A stretch of DNA of 44,885 bases from WRDS01 sp964492775 (lineage in GTDB: Bacteria > Actinomycetota > Coriobacteriia > Anaerosomatales > PHET01): positions 1-44,885 of the forward strand of contig CAZBLH010000015.1 in the NCBI GenBank assembly GCA_964492775.1, read 5' to 3'. The notes under the pieces were generated by a model. That model was not told where the DNA came from, did no database searches, and saw nothing but the letters and a program-made list of their open reading frames with translations. Position numbers and translations under genes: made by a program. Positions 1 through 7,853 of this stretch are shown piece by piece (position 1 is the first letter of the stretch; the number at the start of each line of letters is the position of its first letter).

Positions 1-464
1 ACGTATCCAGCCTCGGTGAGTGCGGTGGCGTCCGCAATCGCAAACGGTAGGCGCAGCACGCGAGCGAGAGTCTGTGCGAGCAGCGTCTTGCCGCAGCCGG
101 TCGGGCCGAGCAGAAGGATGTTCGACTTCGCGAGCTCAACCTCATCGTCCGCGCCGGTGTTGGGGAGCATCACGCGCCGGTAGTGGTTGTAGACCGCGAC
201 CGAGAGCACCTTCTTCGCGCGCTCCTGGCCAACGACGTACGCGTTCAGCGCCTCGAATATCTCGGCAGGCGTCGGCAGGTCCTCGATCAGGGGTTGCTCG
301 ACGGCCTCTTCGGAAAGCTCGTCCTCAACGATGTCAGCACACAGCTCGATGCACTCGTCGCAGATGTAGACGTTCGGCCCCGCGATGAGCTTCCGCACGT
401 GGCGCTGGCTCTTGCCGCAGAACGAGCATTTGAGTTGTTCGGGTCCTTCGGGTGTCTGCGACAA
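1..464 (-). CDS. clpX: ATP-dependent Clp protease ATPase subunit ClpX (5' part only)
   Basis: ClpX is the AAA+ unfoldase that feeds substrates, including tmRNA-tagged proteins, to ClpP. Only the first ~154 residues lie in the window; the gene runs off the left edge. The N-terminal C4 zinc finger is complete (C13, C16, C35, C38), followed by the conserved stretch leading to Walker A, GPTGCGKT, at about residues 120-127. I chose the TTG start at 464-462 because AGGAG lies about 7 nt upstream and the zinc finger then begins at the usual distance from the N-terminus. No ATG occurs upstream of the zinc finger in frame. It follows clpP by 15 nt on the same strand, so tig, clpP and clpX probably form one operon. 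Identity is secure from the zinc finger plus Walker A context. Confidence 0.97.
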   Translation of the reverse strand, partial: MSQTPEGPEQLKCSFCGKSQRHVRKLIAGPNVYICDECIELCADIVEDELSEEAVEQPLIEDLPTPAEIFEALNAYVVGQERAKKVLSVAVYNHYRRVMLPNTGADDEVELAKSNILLLGPTGCGKTLLAQTLARVLRLPFAIADATALTEAGY

Positions 465-479
465 GGATCGCTCCTACCT

Positions 480-1088
480 TTACTTGGCTTTTCGGCTCTC
501 GAGCACCTCGTCCACGAGCCCGTACGCGACGGCCTCGTCAGCGATCATGATGTTGTCACGCTCGGTGTCGATGTGGATCTTCTCGCAGGACTGTCCTGTG
601 TGGCGCGCGAGGATGCTGTCCAGCTGTGAGCGCATCCGCAACATCTCTTTGGCCTGGATCTCGATATCGGTCACCTGGCCCTGCGTTCCGCCCCACGGCT
701 GGTGGATCAGCACGCGCGAATGCGGCAGCGCGTACCGCTTGCCGGCAGCGCCCGCGGCAAGCAGCACCGCAGCCATCGAAGCGCACTGACCGACGCAGAT
801 GGTCGAGACATCGCACTTGATGAACTGCATCGTGTCGTAGATCGCAAGCCCGGCGGTCACCGAACCGCCCGGCGAGTTGATGTAGAGGCTGATGTCTTTC
901 TCGGTGTCGGCGCTCTCGAGGTGGATGAGCTGCGCGATAAGCAGGTTCGCGACGTGATCGTCGATCTCCGTGCCGAGGAAGACAATGCGCTCGTTCAGCA
1001 GCCGCGAGTAGATGTCGAAACTGCGCTCGCCGCGCGAGGTCTGCTCGACGACGATGGGTACCAGTTGCGAGTGTGCTTCAGGCAGCAT
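480..1088 (-). CDS. clpP: ATP-dependent Clp protease proteolytic subunit ClpP
   Basis: Serine peptidase subunit of the Clp protease, forming the barrel served by ClpX. With the ATG start at 1088 the protein has 202 residues, normal for the family. The catalytic triad is visible: Ser104 in GQCASMAA, His129 in SRVLIHQPWGG and Asp178 in DTERDN. The oligomerisation and substrate-groove motif NSPGGSV is also present. I prefer ATG 1088 because GAGGAG lies 8 nt upstream. An in-frame GTG at 1097 would overlap the tig stop as GTGA and add three residues. Either way the start is interleaved with the tig stop, implying translational coupling. A single clpP is seen here; many actinobacteria carry two, so a paralogue could lie elsewhere. 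Confidence 0.97.
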   Translation of the reverse strand: MLPEAHSQLVPIVVEQTSRGERSFDIYSRLLNERIVFLGTEIDDHVANLLIAQLIHLESADTEKDISLYINSPGGSVTAGLAIYDTMQFIKCDVSTICVGQCASMAAVLLAAGAAGKRYALPHSRVLIHQPWGGTQGQVTDIEIQAKEMLRMRSQLDSILARHTGQSCEKIHIDTERDNIMIADEAVAYGLVDEVLESRKAK

Positions 1089-1093
1089 CTCGG

Positions 1094-2572
1094 TCACTCC
1101 TCAGTCTCGGCCGCAGCGTCGTCCGCCTCGGCCTCTGCTGCGGCATCCTCGGCAGACTCCTCGCCCTCCACCGACTGCTCCGCTTCGGCGGCTCTCGCGG
1201 CTGCGGCGGCCTTGGCGGCTTCCGCCGCTGCCTTCATCCGCTCCGCCGCCTCAGCCTGGAGCTCCTCGACGCTCTTCTCGACGATCGTGACGTTCTCTTT
1301 CAGCCAGTCGTACGCCTTGCGATGCATGAGGTCCTCACGCATCACGCCGATCAGGCCCAGCGCCTCCCAGCGCTCGCGAGTAGCCTCGGGCGTGAGCTCG
1401 TACTCGGCGGCGATCTTCTCGAACTCGGCGGCGATGTCTTCCTCGGTGACCTCCATGCCCTGGTGGCGGAAGACAGCCTCGAGAGCAAGCTCCTCGCGCA
1501 GGGTCTGCTCGCCGCGGACGCGCATGTCGCGCTCGAAGACATCCATACCCAGATTCGCCGAGGCAAGGTAGTCCTCCAGCGACAGATGATTGCGCTCGAG
1601 CATGCTGAAGAAGTCGCGCATCATGGACTGCTGCCGCTGCAGGATCATTGCGGGAGGCGGATCGGACTCGAGCAGCGCGGCCACGTGTTCGCGGATCCGC
1701 TGCTCCATGAGCCGCTCGAACGCGGCGCCCTTCTGCTTCTCGACGCGGAACTTCACGTCTTCGAGCAGCTCGTCCACGCTATCGAACCCGCCTGCGGTGG
1801 CCGCGAACTCGTCGTCGACCTCAGGCAGAACCTTCGCCTTGATCTCGTGGACCGTCACGTCGAAGCCGGCCATCTTGCCTCGATAACGGGGATCCGGCGC
1901 CTCGTCGGAGATCACGAACTCGATGTGGCGCTCGTCACCGGTCTTGGCGCCGAGAAGGCCCATCTCGAAGTCGGGCGGCATCTGGCCGCTGCCCATCTCG
2001 TAGAGGAACTTATCGGCGACGTTGTCCTCGTAGGGCTCGCCGTCAAGCGTGCCGACGAACGAGATGAGCACGAAGTCGGTCTTGGTCACCGAGCGGTCCT
2101 CGACCGGCTCGAGCGAGGCGTACTGGTCGCGCAGCTGATCCAGGTTTCGGTCGATGTCGTCCTGGGTCGCCGCACGCTCGGGCAGGATGACCTCGAACGG
2201 CTCGTAGTCAGTGAGCTCGATCTCGGGCCGCACCTCAACCTCGACGACGAAGGTGTAGTCCTGACCCGGCTCGACCATGTCAAGCGCTTCCATCTCGGGC
2301 GACTCGATCGGCCTGAGCTGCTCGGCGTCGATGGCGAGCGCGTACGAATCGTTCACGATCGCCTCAGTGGCCTCGCCGAGGATGTACTCGCGCCCGAGCC
2401 GCTGCTCGACCACGGCCTTGGGAGCCTTGCCGCGACGGAAGCCGGGGAACCGGTACTTCCGGCCCAGATCCTTGTAGGTCTTCTCGACCTGCTCGTCGAC
2501 TTTCTCGGCAGGCACGGTCACCGTGAGCTTCACGGTGTTGTTCTCGAGCCGCTCCACGGAGGTGGTGAGCAC
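1094..2572 (-). CDS. tig: Trigger factor (ribosome-associated chaperone, PPIase)
   Basis: Trigger factor binds the ribosome exit tunnel and folds nascent chains. The 492-residue product shows the three expected parts: an N-terminal ribosome-binding domain containing the signature-like GFRRGKAP at about residues 46-53, a central FKBP-type peptidyl-prolyl isomerase domain (roughly 160-245, with VLISFVGTLDGE and GQMPPDFEMGLLG), and a helical C-terminal chaperone domain. The last ~50 residues are an Ala/Glu-rich low-complexity tail. I chose the GTG start at 2572 because AAAGGA sits 8 nt upstream and the known N-terminus begins right after it. An upstream in-frame extension reads through the tRNA-Leu gene and is spurious. 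It is the first gene of the probable tig-clpP-clpX operon. Confidence 0.97.
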   Translation of the reverse strand: MLTTSVERLENNTVKLTVTVPAEKVDEQVEKTYKDLGRKYRFPGFRRGKAPKAVVEQRLGREYILGEATEAIVNDSYALAIDAEQLRPIESPEMEALDMVEPGQDYTFVVEVEVRPEIELTDYEPFEVILPERAATQDDIDRNLDQLRDQYASLEPVEDRSVTKTDFVLISFVGTLDGEPYEDNVADKFLYEMGSGQMPPDFEMGLLGAKTGDERHIEFVISDEAPDPRYRGKMAGFDVTVHEIKAKVLPEVDDEFAATAGGFDSVDELLEDVKFRVEKQKGAAFERLMEQRIREHVAALLESDPPPAMILQRQQSMMRDFFSMLERNHLSLEDYLASANLGMDVFERDMRVRGEQTLREELALEAVFRHQGMEVTEEDIAAEFEKIAAEYELTPEATRERWEALGLIGVMREDLMHRKAYDWLKENVTIVEKSVEELQAEAAERMKAAAEAAKAAAAARAAEAEQSVEGEESAEDAAAEAEADDAAAETEE

Positions 2573-2624
2573 AGGTTCTGTCCTTTCGGTCAGGTACGGT
2601 ACCGGGCATTCACCCGTTTGATTC

Positions 2625-2709
2625 TGGTGCGGGCGAGAGGACTCGAACCTCCACGAGTTGCCCCACTGGAACCTAAATCCAGCGCGTCTGCCAGTTCCGC
2701 CACGCCCGC
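2625..2709 (-). tRNA. tRNA-Leu (anticodon UAG)
   Basis: Class II tRNA of 85 nt including an encoded CCA. The 7-bp acceptor stem GCGGGCG pairs perfectly with CGCCCGC, the anticodon stem CTGGA/TCCAG closes the loop TTTAGGT, and the T loop reads GTTCGAGTC. A long variable arm is present as expected for leucine. It lies between tig and mntP on the same strand. Confidence 0.95.
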
Positions 2710-2786
2710 ATGGAAACACGGCTTCCCATCATACCAAAGGCCGAGCGGCGGTGGGAAACCGGTTGATCGCTGAAACGCGCCCCGAA

Positions 2787-3347
2787 CTAGCCGGCCGCAA
2801 GCAGGTGTTCTGCGAGGATCTTCACGCCGATTGCGATGAGAATCAGGCCGCCGACAAGCTCCGCCTGACTCCGGCGCCGAGCGCCAAACATCCCGCCCAG
2901 CCGGTACCCCACGAACGAGAGCACGAATGTTACAAATCCTATGAGCGAGATGGCCGGGACGATACTGGCCCGTAGGAATGCCAAGGACACGCCGACCGCA
3001 AGCGCATCGATGCTGGTGGCGACGGCCAGCGGCAACATCGCCCGAAGCCCGCACGACCCATCCGCCTCCTTCTCGCAGTCGCGAGACTCCCAGATCATCT
3101 TCGCGCCGATGAGGGCGAGCAGGCCGAAAGCGATCCAGTGGTCGAAATCGACGATCAGCGAACCGAACTGGGATCCAAGCAGGTACCCGATGGCGGGCAT
3201 GAGTGCCTGGAAGCCGCCGAAGTACAGTCCGACGAGCACCGCCTTGCCCGTCTTCGTCCCGCCTGAAGCGAGGCCCTTGCCCACGGCAACAGCGAACGCA
3301 TCCATGGACAACCCCACGGCGATGGCCAGCAACTCCCAATAACCCAC
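2787..3347 (-). CDS. mntP: Manganese efflux pump MntP family membrane protein
   Basis: MntP (former DUF204/YebN) exports Mn2+ and limits manganese toxicity. The 186-residue protein has about six membrane segments arranged as two homologous halves. Each half carries the conserved acidic motif on a helix: MDAFAVAVGKG with Asp16, and SIDALAVGVSL with Asp114. Length matches the family. The GTG start at 3347 follows a strong AGGAGG. Only 42 nt separate it from the upstream aldo/keto reductase stop, too little for a yybP-ykoY manganese riboswitch, so if it is metal-controlled this must act on an upstream promoter or through a protein. Assignment to the family is firm; the substrate is inferred from the family. 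Confidence 0.9.
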   Translation of the reverse strand: MGYWELLAIAVGLSMDAFAVAVGKGLASGGTKTGKAVLVGLYFGGFQALMPAIGYLLGSQFGSLIVDFDHWIAFGLLALIGAKMIWESRDCEKEADGSCGLRAMLPLAVATSIDALAVGVSLAFLRASIVPAISLIGFVTFVLSFVGYRLGGMFGARRRSQAELVGGLILIAIGVKILAEHLLAAG

Positions 3348-3389
3348 CAGACCTCCTCGTCAGTGGCGCATCAAGTTCAGTGCAGACCG

Positions 3390-4514
3390 CTAATCGTCAG
3401 CGGGTGCCGACCCCATCTCGGCGAGGGCCGCCAGCGTACCAGGGATGTCGATACGCTGGGGGCAGGCATCCATGCAGGCCCCACAGGCGATGCATGTCTC
3501 TGGTCTCCCGTCCGGATCGAGGCACGCAAGGCGCTTGCGCGTGACGAAGTCACTGCTCACGCTAAGGTTGTTGTAGATGTTGAGCAGATCGGGGATGTCA
3601 AGTCCCTGCGGGCAAGACTCGAGGCAGTAACCGCACGCGGTGCACGGCACTCCGAGCTGGTCGCGCAGCAGCTCGACCGCATCATCGAGCGTGGTCTTCA
3701 GCGCGTCGTCGAGCGGGTCCTCCCGCTCGAAGGTCGCAAGGTTGTCACGCAGCTGCTCCAGTGTGGTCATGCCGGAAAGCACCACGCGGACATTCTCGAG
3801 GCTCATCAGCCACCGAAACGCCCACGAGGCGACGGAGCGGCCGGGCTGAGCAGCCTGAAGCAACGCATCGGCCTCCGGGCTCAGTGAAGCGAGCCGCCCA
3901 CCGCGAACCGGTTCCATGACCCACACGGGCACTTCCGCGTCCGCAAGGATCGAGTACTGTCGCTCTGCGTCACGGAGCGCCCAATCCAGGTAGTTCAGCT
4001 GCAGCTGCCCGAAATCCCAGTCCCGTGCGGCGACAAACCGCTCAAGCGTCTCGGGCAAAGCGTGTGCCGAGAAGCCAAGATGCCGGATCCGTCCGGCCTC
4101 CTTCTGCTTCTGGAAGTAGTCGAGGAACCGCGCGTCGAGATAGGTGTCTATTACTCTCTCGTTGAGATTGTGGAACAGGTAGAAATCGAAGTAGTCAGTC
4201 GCGCAACGCTCGAGCTGCTCCTCGAAGATGGTCTCCGGGCTCTGCCCGGCTTCGAGCAACCAGCCAGGGAACTTGTCAGCCAGGTAGAAGCTGGAGCGAT
4301 CGTAGTTGGCGAGTGCCTCGCCCAAGAAGCGCTCGGACTCCCCCTCGTGATACATGTACGCCGTGTCGAAGTAGTTGACACCGTGAGCGTACGCGTAGTC
4401 CACGATCTCTTTGGCCGCGCTCCTGTCGATGGCGCCGTCCGCGGTGACCGGCAGGCGCATAGCCCCCAGACCCAACCGAGAGATCTCGGCATCTCCAAAA
4501 CGCGTGTAGATCAT
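3390..4514 (-). CDS. Aldo/keto reductase with C-terminal double 4Fe-4S domain
   Basis: 374-residue oxidoreductase. An N-terminal aldo/keto reductase barrel carries the FDTAYMYHEGESE segment (active-site Asp and Tyr), the catalytic Lys in LADKFP and a His in LFHNLNE. A C-terminal ferredoxin-like part has two cysteine sets: C291, C294, C297, C301 and C341, C344, C347, C351, plus an isolated C331. This fused architecture is common in anaerobes and couples barrel chemistry to iron-sulfur electron transfer; the natural substrate is not known. The ATG at 4514 is chosen because GGAGGT lies ~9 nt upstream and the family N-terminus (MIYTRFGDAEISRLGLG) starts there; the in-frame upstream ATG has no such site. 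It lies 133 nt downstream of the NapH-like ferredoxin gene on the same strand. Confidence 0.9.
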   Translation of the reverse strand: MIYTRFGDAEISRLGLGAMRLPVTADGAIDRSAAKEIVDYAYAHGVNYFDTAYMYHEGESERFLGEALANYDRSSFYLADKFPGWLLEAGQSPETIFEEQLERCATDYFDFYLFHNLNERVIDTYLDARFLDYFQKQKEAGRIRHLGFSAHALPETLERFVAARDWDFGQLQLNYLDWALRDAERQYSILADAEVPVWVMEPVRGGRLASLSPEADALLQAAQPGRSVASWAFRWLMSLENVRVVLSGMTTLEQLRDNLATFEREDPLDDALKTTLDDAVELLRDQLGVPCTACGYCLESCPQGLDIPDLLNIYNNLSVSSDFVTRKRLACLDPDGRPETCIACGACMDACPQRIDIPGTLAALAEMGSAPADD

Positions 4515-4647
4515 TGCGCGTGAACCTCCGCTGCTCTTGCCTCGCGCCTTCGGGGCGCAAGGTGCGTCGCACACTCAGTCGCCCATGATAACGCTCGGAC
4601 GACGAGCTCTGGGTACGCGGGGTGATCGAAACTGGATGCCGCGTAGA

Positions 4648-5760
4648 TCAGAAGTCGTGAGTGAGCTTCATCGTCCGCATGAGCTCGGCGAGAGCGTCGT
4701 CGGGGAGGCCATGTTGCCAGTGCCCCGACGCGTACGCTATCGCCCAGACGACCAGCCACACCAACACAAGCAGAACCGCCCACGCGCGCCATGGGATCGT
4801 GACACCGGCGACACGTGACTCGAGCGCACCGGGTACGGGGCACGCGCTCACGCACTCCTGGCACCCATCGCACTCGGCGGAACGCACTGCCCTCGTGCTC
4901 GACGACACTTCGATAGTCGCAGCGCACGCCTTGTCGCATGCCTTGCAGTCGATGCAGCGCTCGGCGTCGCGCTTGACGGTCCCAAGAGATGCCACCGACG
5001 CCGCCCCATACATGGCTCCGAGCGGGCAGAGGTAGCGGCACCAGGTGTTCGTGCCGACCCACAGCGTCGTGCCGACGACGAAGCCCGCCACCACCCAGTA
5101 CCCCCACGCAGGGTGCAGCACTCCCCAGAGGATCTTCATGTCGGCTGTGGCGTAGTACGGCAGAAGCTGGAACTCAAGCGCGACCTGAACGGGCAGCGTC
5201 GCGAGGTACCCGACGACCGCCGCCGCCAGGAGGTACTTGGGAACGCGGAGCGCGCGGTCAAGGCCGACCGGAACGCGGCGTGGCCGACCTCCGTTGAGCT
5301 TGCGCCCGAGCCACCCGAACGCGGAGACGACCGTCCCCACCGGGCAGACGTAGCCGCAGAAGCCGCGCTTGAACAGCATGGAAATCACGAGCGCGGCAAG
5401 CACGATGACGACAGACGCCGGCATCACGGGATCGAACAGTCCGCTCTTAAGCCACGCGATCAGGCTCATCAGCGCGCCCAGCGGGACGAGCCCGGCCACA
5501 GCCTCAGGGCGCGGCACGTACGGCCCCACCCCAATCGCCCACTGGTAGAAGCTCCAGAGCTGCCAGCACGCGTACAGGAACACGCCGAGAAACCCGACCC
5601 GCACCCATGAGCGGACCGACACCCGTCGGGCGAAACCGAGAGCGTCATCGAGCCCGATGGGGCGTGGACCGGAGCCGGCGATCGGATCGGACTCGATCTC
5701 CGGAGCGTCCAGCGGAGTCGTGGGCTCGCGTTGTGTGTGTAGTTGCATTTCGTCAGTCAT
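4648..5760 (-). CDS. NapH/MauN-like 4Fe-4S membrane polyferredoxin
   Basis: 370-residue membrane protein with about five hydrophobic segments (near residues 52-72, 86-105, 113-130, 176-196, 222-240 and 325-345). It carries the two paired-cysteine motifs typical of NapH-type proteins, CGYVCPVG (C135, C139) and CRYLCPLG (C241, C245). A soluble region has two 4Fe-4S sets: C269, C272, C275, C279 and C297, C300, C303, C307. Such proteins pass electrons between the quinone pool or soluble carriers and a partner reductase. No reductase of the Nap, Nos or Mau type is next to it; the nearest redox gene is the iron-sulfur aldo/keto reductase downstream. The ATG at 5760 has a weak ribosome site; an ATG four codons in is an alternative. 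Confidence 0.82.
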   Translation of the reverse strand: MTDEMQLHTQREPTTPLDAPEIESDPIAGSGPRPIGLDDALGFARRVSVRSWVRVGFLGVFLYACWQLWSFYQWAIGVGPYVPRPEAVAGLVPLGALMSLIAWLKSGLFDPVMPASVVIVLAALVISMLFKRGFCGYVCPVGTVVSAFGWLGRKLNGGRPRRVPVGLDRALRVPKYLLAAAVVGYLATLPVQVALEFQLLPYYATADMKILWGVLHPAWGYWVVAGFVVGTTLWVGTNTWCRYLCPLGAMYGAASVASLGTVKRDAERCIDCKACDKACAATIEVSSSTRAVRSAECDGCQECVSACPVPGALESRVAGVTIPWRAWAVLLVLVWLVVWAIAYASGHWQHGLPDDALAELMRTMKLTHDF

Positions 5761-5819
5761 CGCAATCGCCGGGAGCAGATGTCATGCCCATCAAGCGCCG
5801 AGGTCGCCGTGAGCATGCA

Positions 5820-5850
5820 AGAACCCCCGCCCAAAAAGTTCGGCGGGGGC
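5820..5850 (-). terminator. Terminator-like hairpin after the tRNA cluster
   Basis: On the minus strand an 8-bp GC stem, CCCCCGCC/GGCGGGGG, with a 10-nt loop follows tRNA-Lys by 13 nt. The tail TTCTTG is only weakly T-rich. Confidence 0.55.
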
Positions 5851-5862
5851 CCTGGATTTCGA

Positions 5863-5938
5863 TGGTGGGCCGTATAGGGATCGAACCTATGACCTTGGGA
5901 TTAAGAGTCCCCTGCTCTACCAGCTGAGCTAACGGCCC
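5863..5938 (-). tRNA. tRNA-Lys (anticodon CUU)
   Basis: 76 nt including encoded CCA. Acceptor GGGCCGT pairs with ACGGCCC, the D arm begins TAGCTCAG, the loop CTCTTAA holds anticodon CTT, and the T loop is GTTCGATC. It is the last of four tRNA genes read leftward. Confidence 0.95.
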
Positions 5939-5992
5939 GTATAGAAGCGCTCTTGCCAATCGTACTCGGCGACTATGCGCGTTTTCAACTCA

Positions 5993-6070
5993 TGGGGTGG
6001 GTAACGGGACTCGAACCCGCGACCTTCGGAGCCACAGTCCGACGCTCTAACCAACTGAGCTACACCCACC
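5993..6070 (-). tRNA. tRNA-His (anticodon GUG)
   Basis: 78 nt including encoded CCA and the extra G(-1) opposite C73 that marks tRNA-His. The anticodon loop CTGTGGC is closed by CGGA/TCCG, and the T loop is GTTCGAGTC. Confidence 0.95.
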
Positions 6071-6080
6071 ATAAGTGGCC

Positions 6081-6157
6081 TGGCACGCCCGGAGGGATTC
6101 GAACCCCCGACCTAGAGATTAGAAGTCTCCCGCTCTATCCAGCTGAGCTACGGGCGC
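6081..6157 (-). tRNA. tRNA-Arg (anticodon UCU)
   Basis: 77 nt including encoded CCA. Loop CTTCTAA gives anticodon TCT. Acceptor GCGCCCG pairs with CGGGCGT, leaving a G1-U72 wobble at the end of the stem, with G73. Confidence 0.94.
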
Positions 6158-6224
6158 GTGAGACGTCACCTAGGCAGTCCGTACCGCGAATGCGTACGGT
6201 ACCTGCGGTGACGATAGTTGTCAA

Positions 6225-6300
6225 TGGAGCGGCCGACGGGACTCGAACCCGCAACAGTCAGCTTGGAAGGCTGATGCTCTACCAATTGAACTACGGCTGC
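6225..6300 (-). tRNA. tRNA-Gly (anticodon UCC)
   Basis: 76 nt including encoded CCA. Loop CTTCCAA gives anticodon TCC and the discriminator is U73, as usual for bacterial tRNA-Gly. The acceptor GCAGCCG faces CGGCCGC, leaving an A3-C70 mismatch. It is first in the leftward tRNA cluster. Confidence 0.92.
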
Positions 6301-6313
6301 TTGTGCCTGCGTG

Positions 6314-6319
6314 ATTGTA
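6314..6319 (-). promoter_or_regulatory. Candidate -10 element of the tRNA cluster promoter
   Basis: TACAAT on the minus strand ends 13 nt before the 5' end of tRNA-Gly. The hexamer 17 nt further upstream (TGGAAA) is a poor -35, so only the -10 and its placement support this. Confidence 0.4.
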
Positions 6320-6404
6320 CGCTAATTGAGACAAGTTTCCACCCCTGAATCCGGCCGAACGCTCTGGCCGCTTCAGTCGGCGCGCTGGCGATAGTCACTG
6401 TGAG

Positions 6405-6431
6405 GTTATGGCACGCCCTCGACCGGGGTAA
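6405..6431 (+). promoter_or_regulatory. Candidate stress-sigma (SigB-type) promoter
   Basis: GTTATG, 15 nt, GGGTAA resembles the GTTT...GGGTAT pattern of SigB-family promoters. It sits 35 nt before the GTG of the small gene at 6466. Confidence 0.35.
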
Positions 6432-6465
6432 GGGTAACCGTACACCGAACGTCGGAGGTGATCCC

Positions 6466-6636
6466 GTGCCACAGAAGAAGCACCTGCGCGGAGTAGGAGA
6501 CAAGGAACAGCGGCAGTACGAGAAGATCAAGGATGAAGCTGAGAAGACAGGTCGCTACGGTGAGCGCGCTGAAGAGGTAGCCGCCAGAACCGTGCTCAAG
6601 CAGCACAAAGAGAAGGGGCACGAACCGGGTGAATGA
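6466..6636 (+). CDS. Small conserved actinobacterial-type protein (56 aa), function unknown
   Basis: A 56-residue, highly charged soluble protein (MPQKKHLRG...DKEQRQYEKIKDEAEK...AEEVAARTVLKQHKEK). It resembles short proteins common in actinobacteria and other bacteria that share a QYEHIK...AEEIAARTVNK pattern, often loosely labelled plasmid-stabilisation or Rho-N-like. I do not know their biochemical role. The GTG at 6466 is chosen because GGAGGTGATCC, fully complementary to the usual 16S rRNA 3' tail, ends one base before it. The in-frame ATG at 6400 has no such site and would overlap the candidate promoter. It is a lone plus-strand gene between the tRNA cluster and a convergent SDR gene. 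Confidence 0.75.
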   Translation: MPQKKHLRGVGDKEQRQYEKIKDEAEKTGRYGERAEEVAARTVLKQHKEKGHEPGE

Positions 6637-6689
6637 GGGCGACGCCCGCTATGCCACGAGCCACACGTTGATGGCGAACACCCGCTCGC

Positions 6690-7538
6690 CTAAGCGTTGA
6701 CCGTCTCACCACCGTTGGGGTGTACCACCTGACCAGTGATGTAGCCGCTCCAGCTCGCCGAGGCGAGGAACAGGTATGACGGCGCGATCTCGTACGGTTG
6801 AGCGGCCCGACCCATCGGGTTCTTCTTGCCGAACGAGTCGATCCGGTCCTGATCGAAGGAGCCTGCGATCAGGGGCGTCCACACCGGGCCCGGCGCCACC
6901 CCGTTCACGCGGATGCCTTTCTCGGCAAGCTGTGGCCCCAGCGAGCGGACGAGCGAGACTAGCGCGCCTTTTGTCGCGGCGTACGTGACCAGATGATCGC
7001 TGCCCCGGTACGCCGTCACCGACGTAGTCACGATGACGGACGCACCAGCGCTAAGGTGCGGCAAGGCCGCATGTATGAGATAGAGCGAGCCCAGGACGTT
7101 GACGGCTACCGTCCGGTCGATGTGCTCCAAGTCTTCATCGATGAAGGACTCAGCCTCGTACTGGATGCCGGCATTGCTGACCAGGACATCGATTCCACCG
7201 CCGACCAACGCGGCCTCAATCAGGCCCGACACATGCTCAGTACGCGAGATGTCCCCGCGAACGAGAAGGCATTCTCGACCGTGCTCCTCAACCAGCGCGC
7301 GCGTGATCTCGGCGTCCTTGTCCTCCTCGAGGTAGCCGAGAACAATGTCGGCCCCTTCGGACGCGAAGAGCAAGGCGACGGCGCGCCCGATCCCACTGTC
7401 CCCGCCGGTTATGATCGCCCGCTTGCCCGCCAGTAGACCACACGGGTGCCATGACGGGTGCCGGTAGACGGGTGCCGGTACCATCCGGTACTCATCGGCA
7501 GGCATCTTGTGCTGCGCCACAGGCACGGAGGGCGACAC
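6690..7538 (-). CDS. Short-chain dehydrogenase/reductase (YhdF/YghA-like)
   Basis: 282-residue classical SDR. The Rossmann dinucleotide site TGGDSGIGRA lies at about residues 44-53, the NAG motif in VSNAGIQ near 119-125, and the catalytic Ser, Tyr and Lys in VTTSVTAY...YAATKGAL. The ~38-residue N-terminal extension with a Pro-rich segment is typical of the YhdF/YghA group, several members of which are general stress proteins in Bacillus. The substrate is unknown; an aldehyde or sugar alcohol is possible. The GTG start at 7538 has AGGGA nearby; an ATG at 7505 is an alternative. It begins 31 nt after the glsB-like stop, so the two likely share a transcript. Confidence 0.88.
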   Translation of the reverse strand: MSPSVPVAQHKMPADEYRMVPAPVYRHPSWHPCGLLAGKRAIITGGDSGIGRAVALLFASEGADIVLGYLEEDKDAEITRALVEEHGRECLLVRGDISRTEHVSGLIEAALVGGGIDVLVSNAGIQYEAESFIDEDLEHIDRTVAVNVLGSLYLIHAALPHLSAGASVIVTTSVTAYRGSDHLVTYAATKGALVSLVRSLGPQLAEKGIRVNGVAPGPVWTPLIAGSFDQDRIDSFGKKNPMGRAAQPYEIAPSYLFLASASWSGYITGQVVHPNGGETVNA

Positions 7539-7569
7539 TCCCTGCAGGCTAGAAGCATGCGATGCCGTA

Positions 7570-7818
7570 TCAGCGCCTACCCGTGACGAGCCTGCCGACG
7601 AAGAGGACGATGACCGCCCCGACCGTGGCGACCAAGATGGATGTAAGGTTGATTCCGGTCACGGGAGGACCACCGAGCAGGCTGAAAACCCAGCCGCCTA
7701 CGAGAGCACCGACTATTCCGAGGATGATCGTCATGACCCAGCCTGCGCTGTCACCCATGATGAGCTTTGCGAGGATTCCGGCGATCAGGCCGACCACGAT
7801 CCAGGACAGGATTCCCAT
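7570..7818 (-). CDS. GlsB/YeaQ/YmgE-family small membrane protein
   Basis: 82-residue integral membrane protein of the transglycosylase-associated family. It has three hydrophobic helices rich in Gly (about 3-20, 26-48 and 58-77), with the family pattern MGILSWIVVGLIAGILAKLIM at the start and GIVGALVGGWVF in the middle. Members are often induced by stress, but their molecular function is not established. AAAGGAG stands 7 nt before the ATG. It precedes the SDR gene by 31 nt and has its own upstream region with a stress-promoter-like motif. Confidence 0.9.
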   Translation of the reverse strand: MGILSWIVVGLIAGILAKLIMGDSAGWVMTIILGIVGALVGGWVFSLLGGPPVTGINLTSILVATVGAVIVLFVGRLVTGRR

Positions 7819-7853
7819 CGGAACGCTCCTTTCGTGTGGTTGCTTCTCACCAT

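Noticed and set aside
1073..2773. Long open frame on the plus strand opposite tig
   Set aside because: It mirrors tig codons in a high-GC genome; its translation (Leu/Arg/His-rich, no family pattern) and lack of a ribosome site mark it as a shadow. The same applies to the long plus-strand frames opposite rnr and CheA.
3348..3389. Possible manganese (yybP-ykoY) riboswitch before mntP
   Set aside because: Only 42 nt separate the genes; there is no room for the aptamer and no matching conserved loops.
4530..4560. GC-rich hairpin after the NapH-like gene as a terminator
   Set aside because: The stem around GCGCC-TTCG-GGGCGC has no T tract on either strand and lies just before the aldo/keto reductase ribosome site, so it does not support a terminator call.
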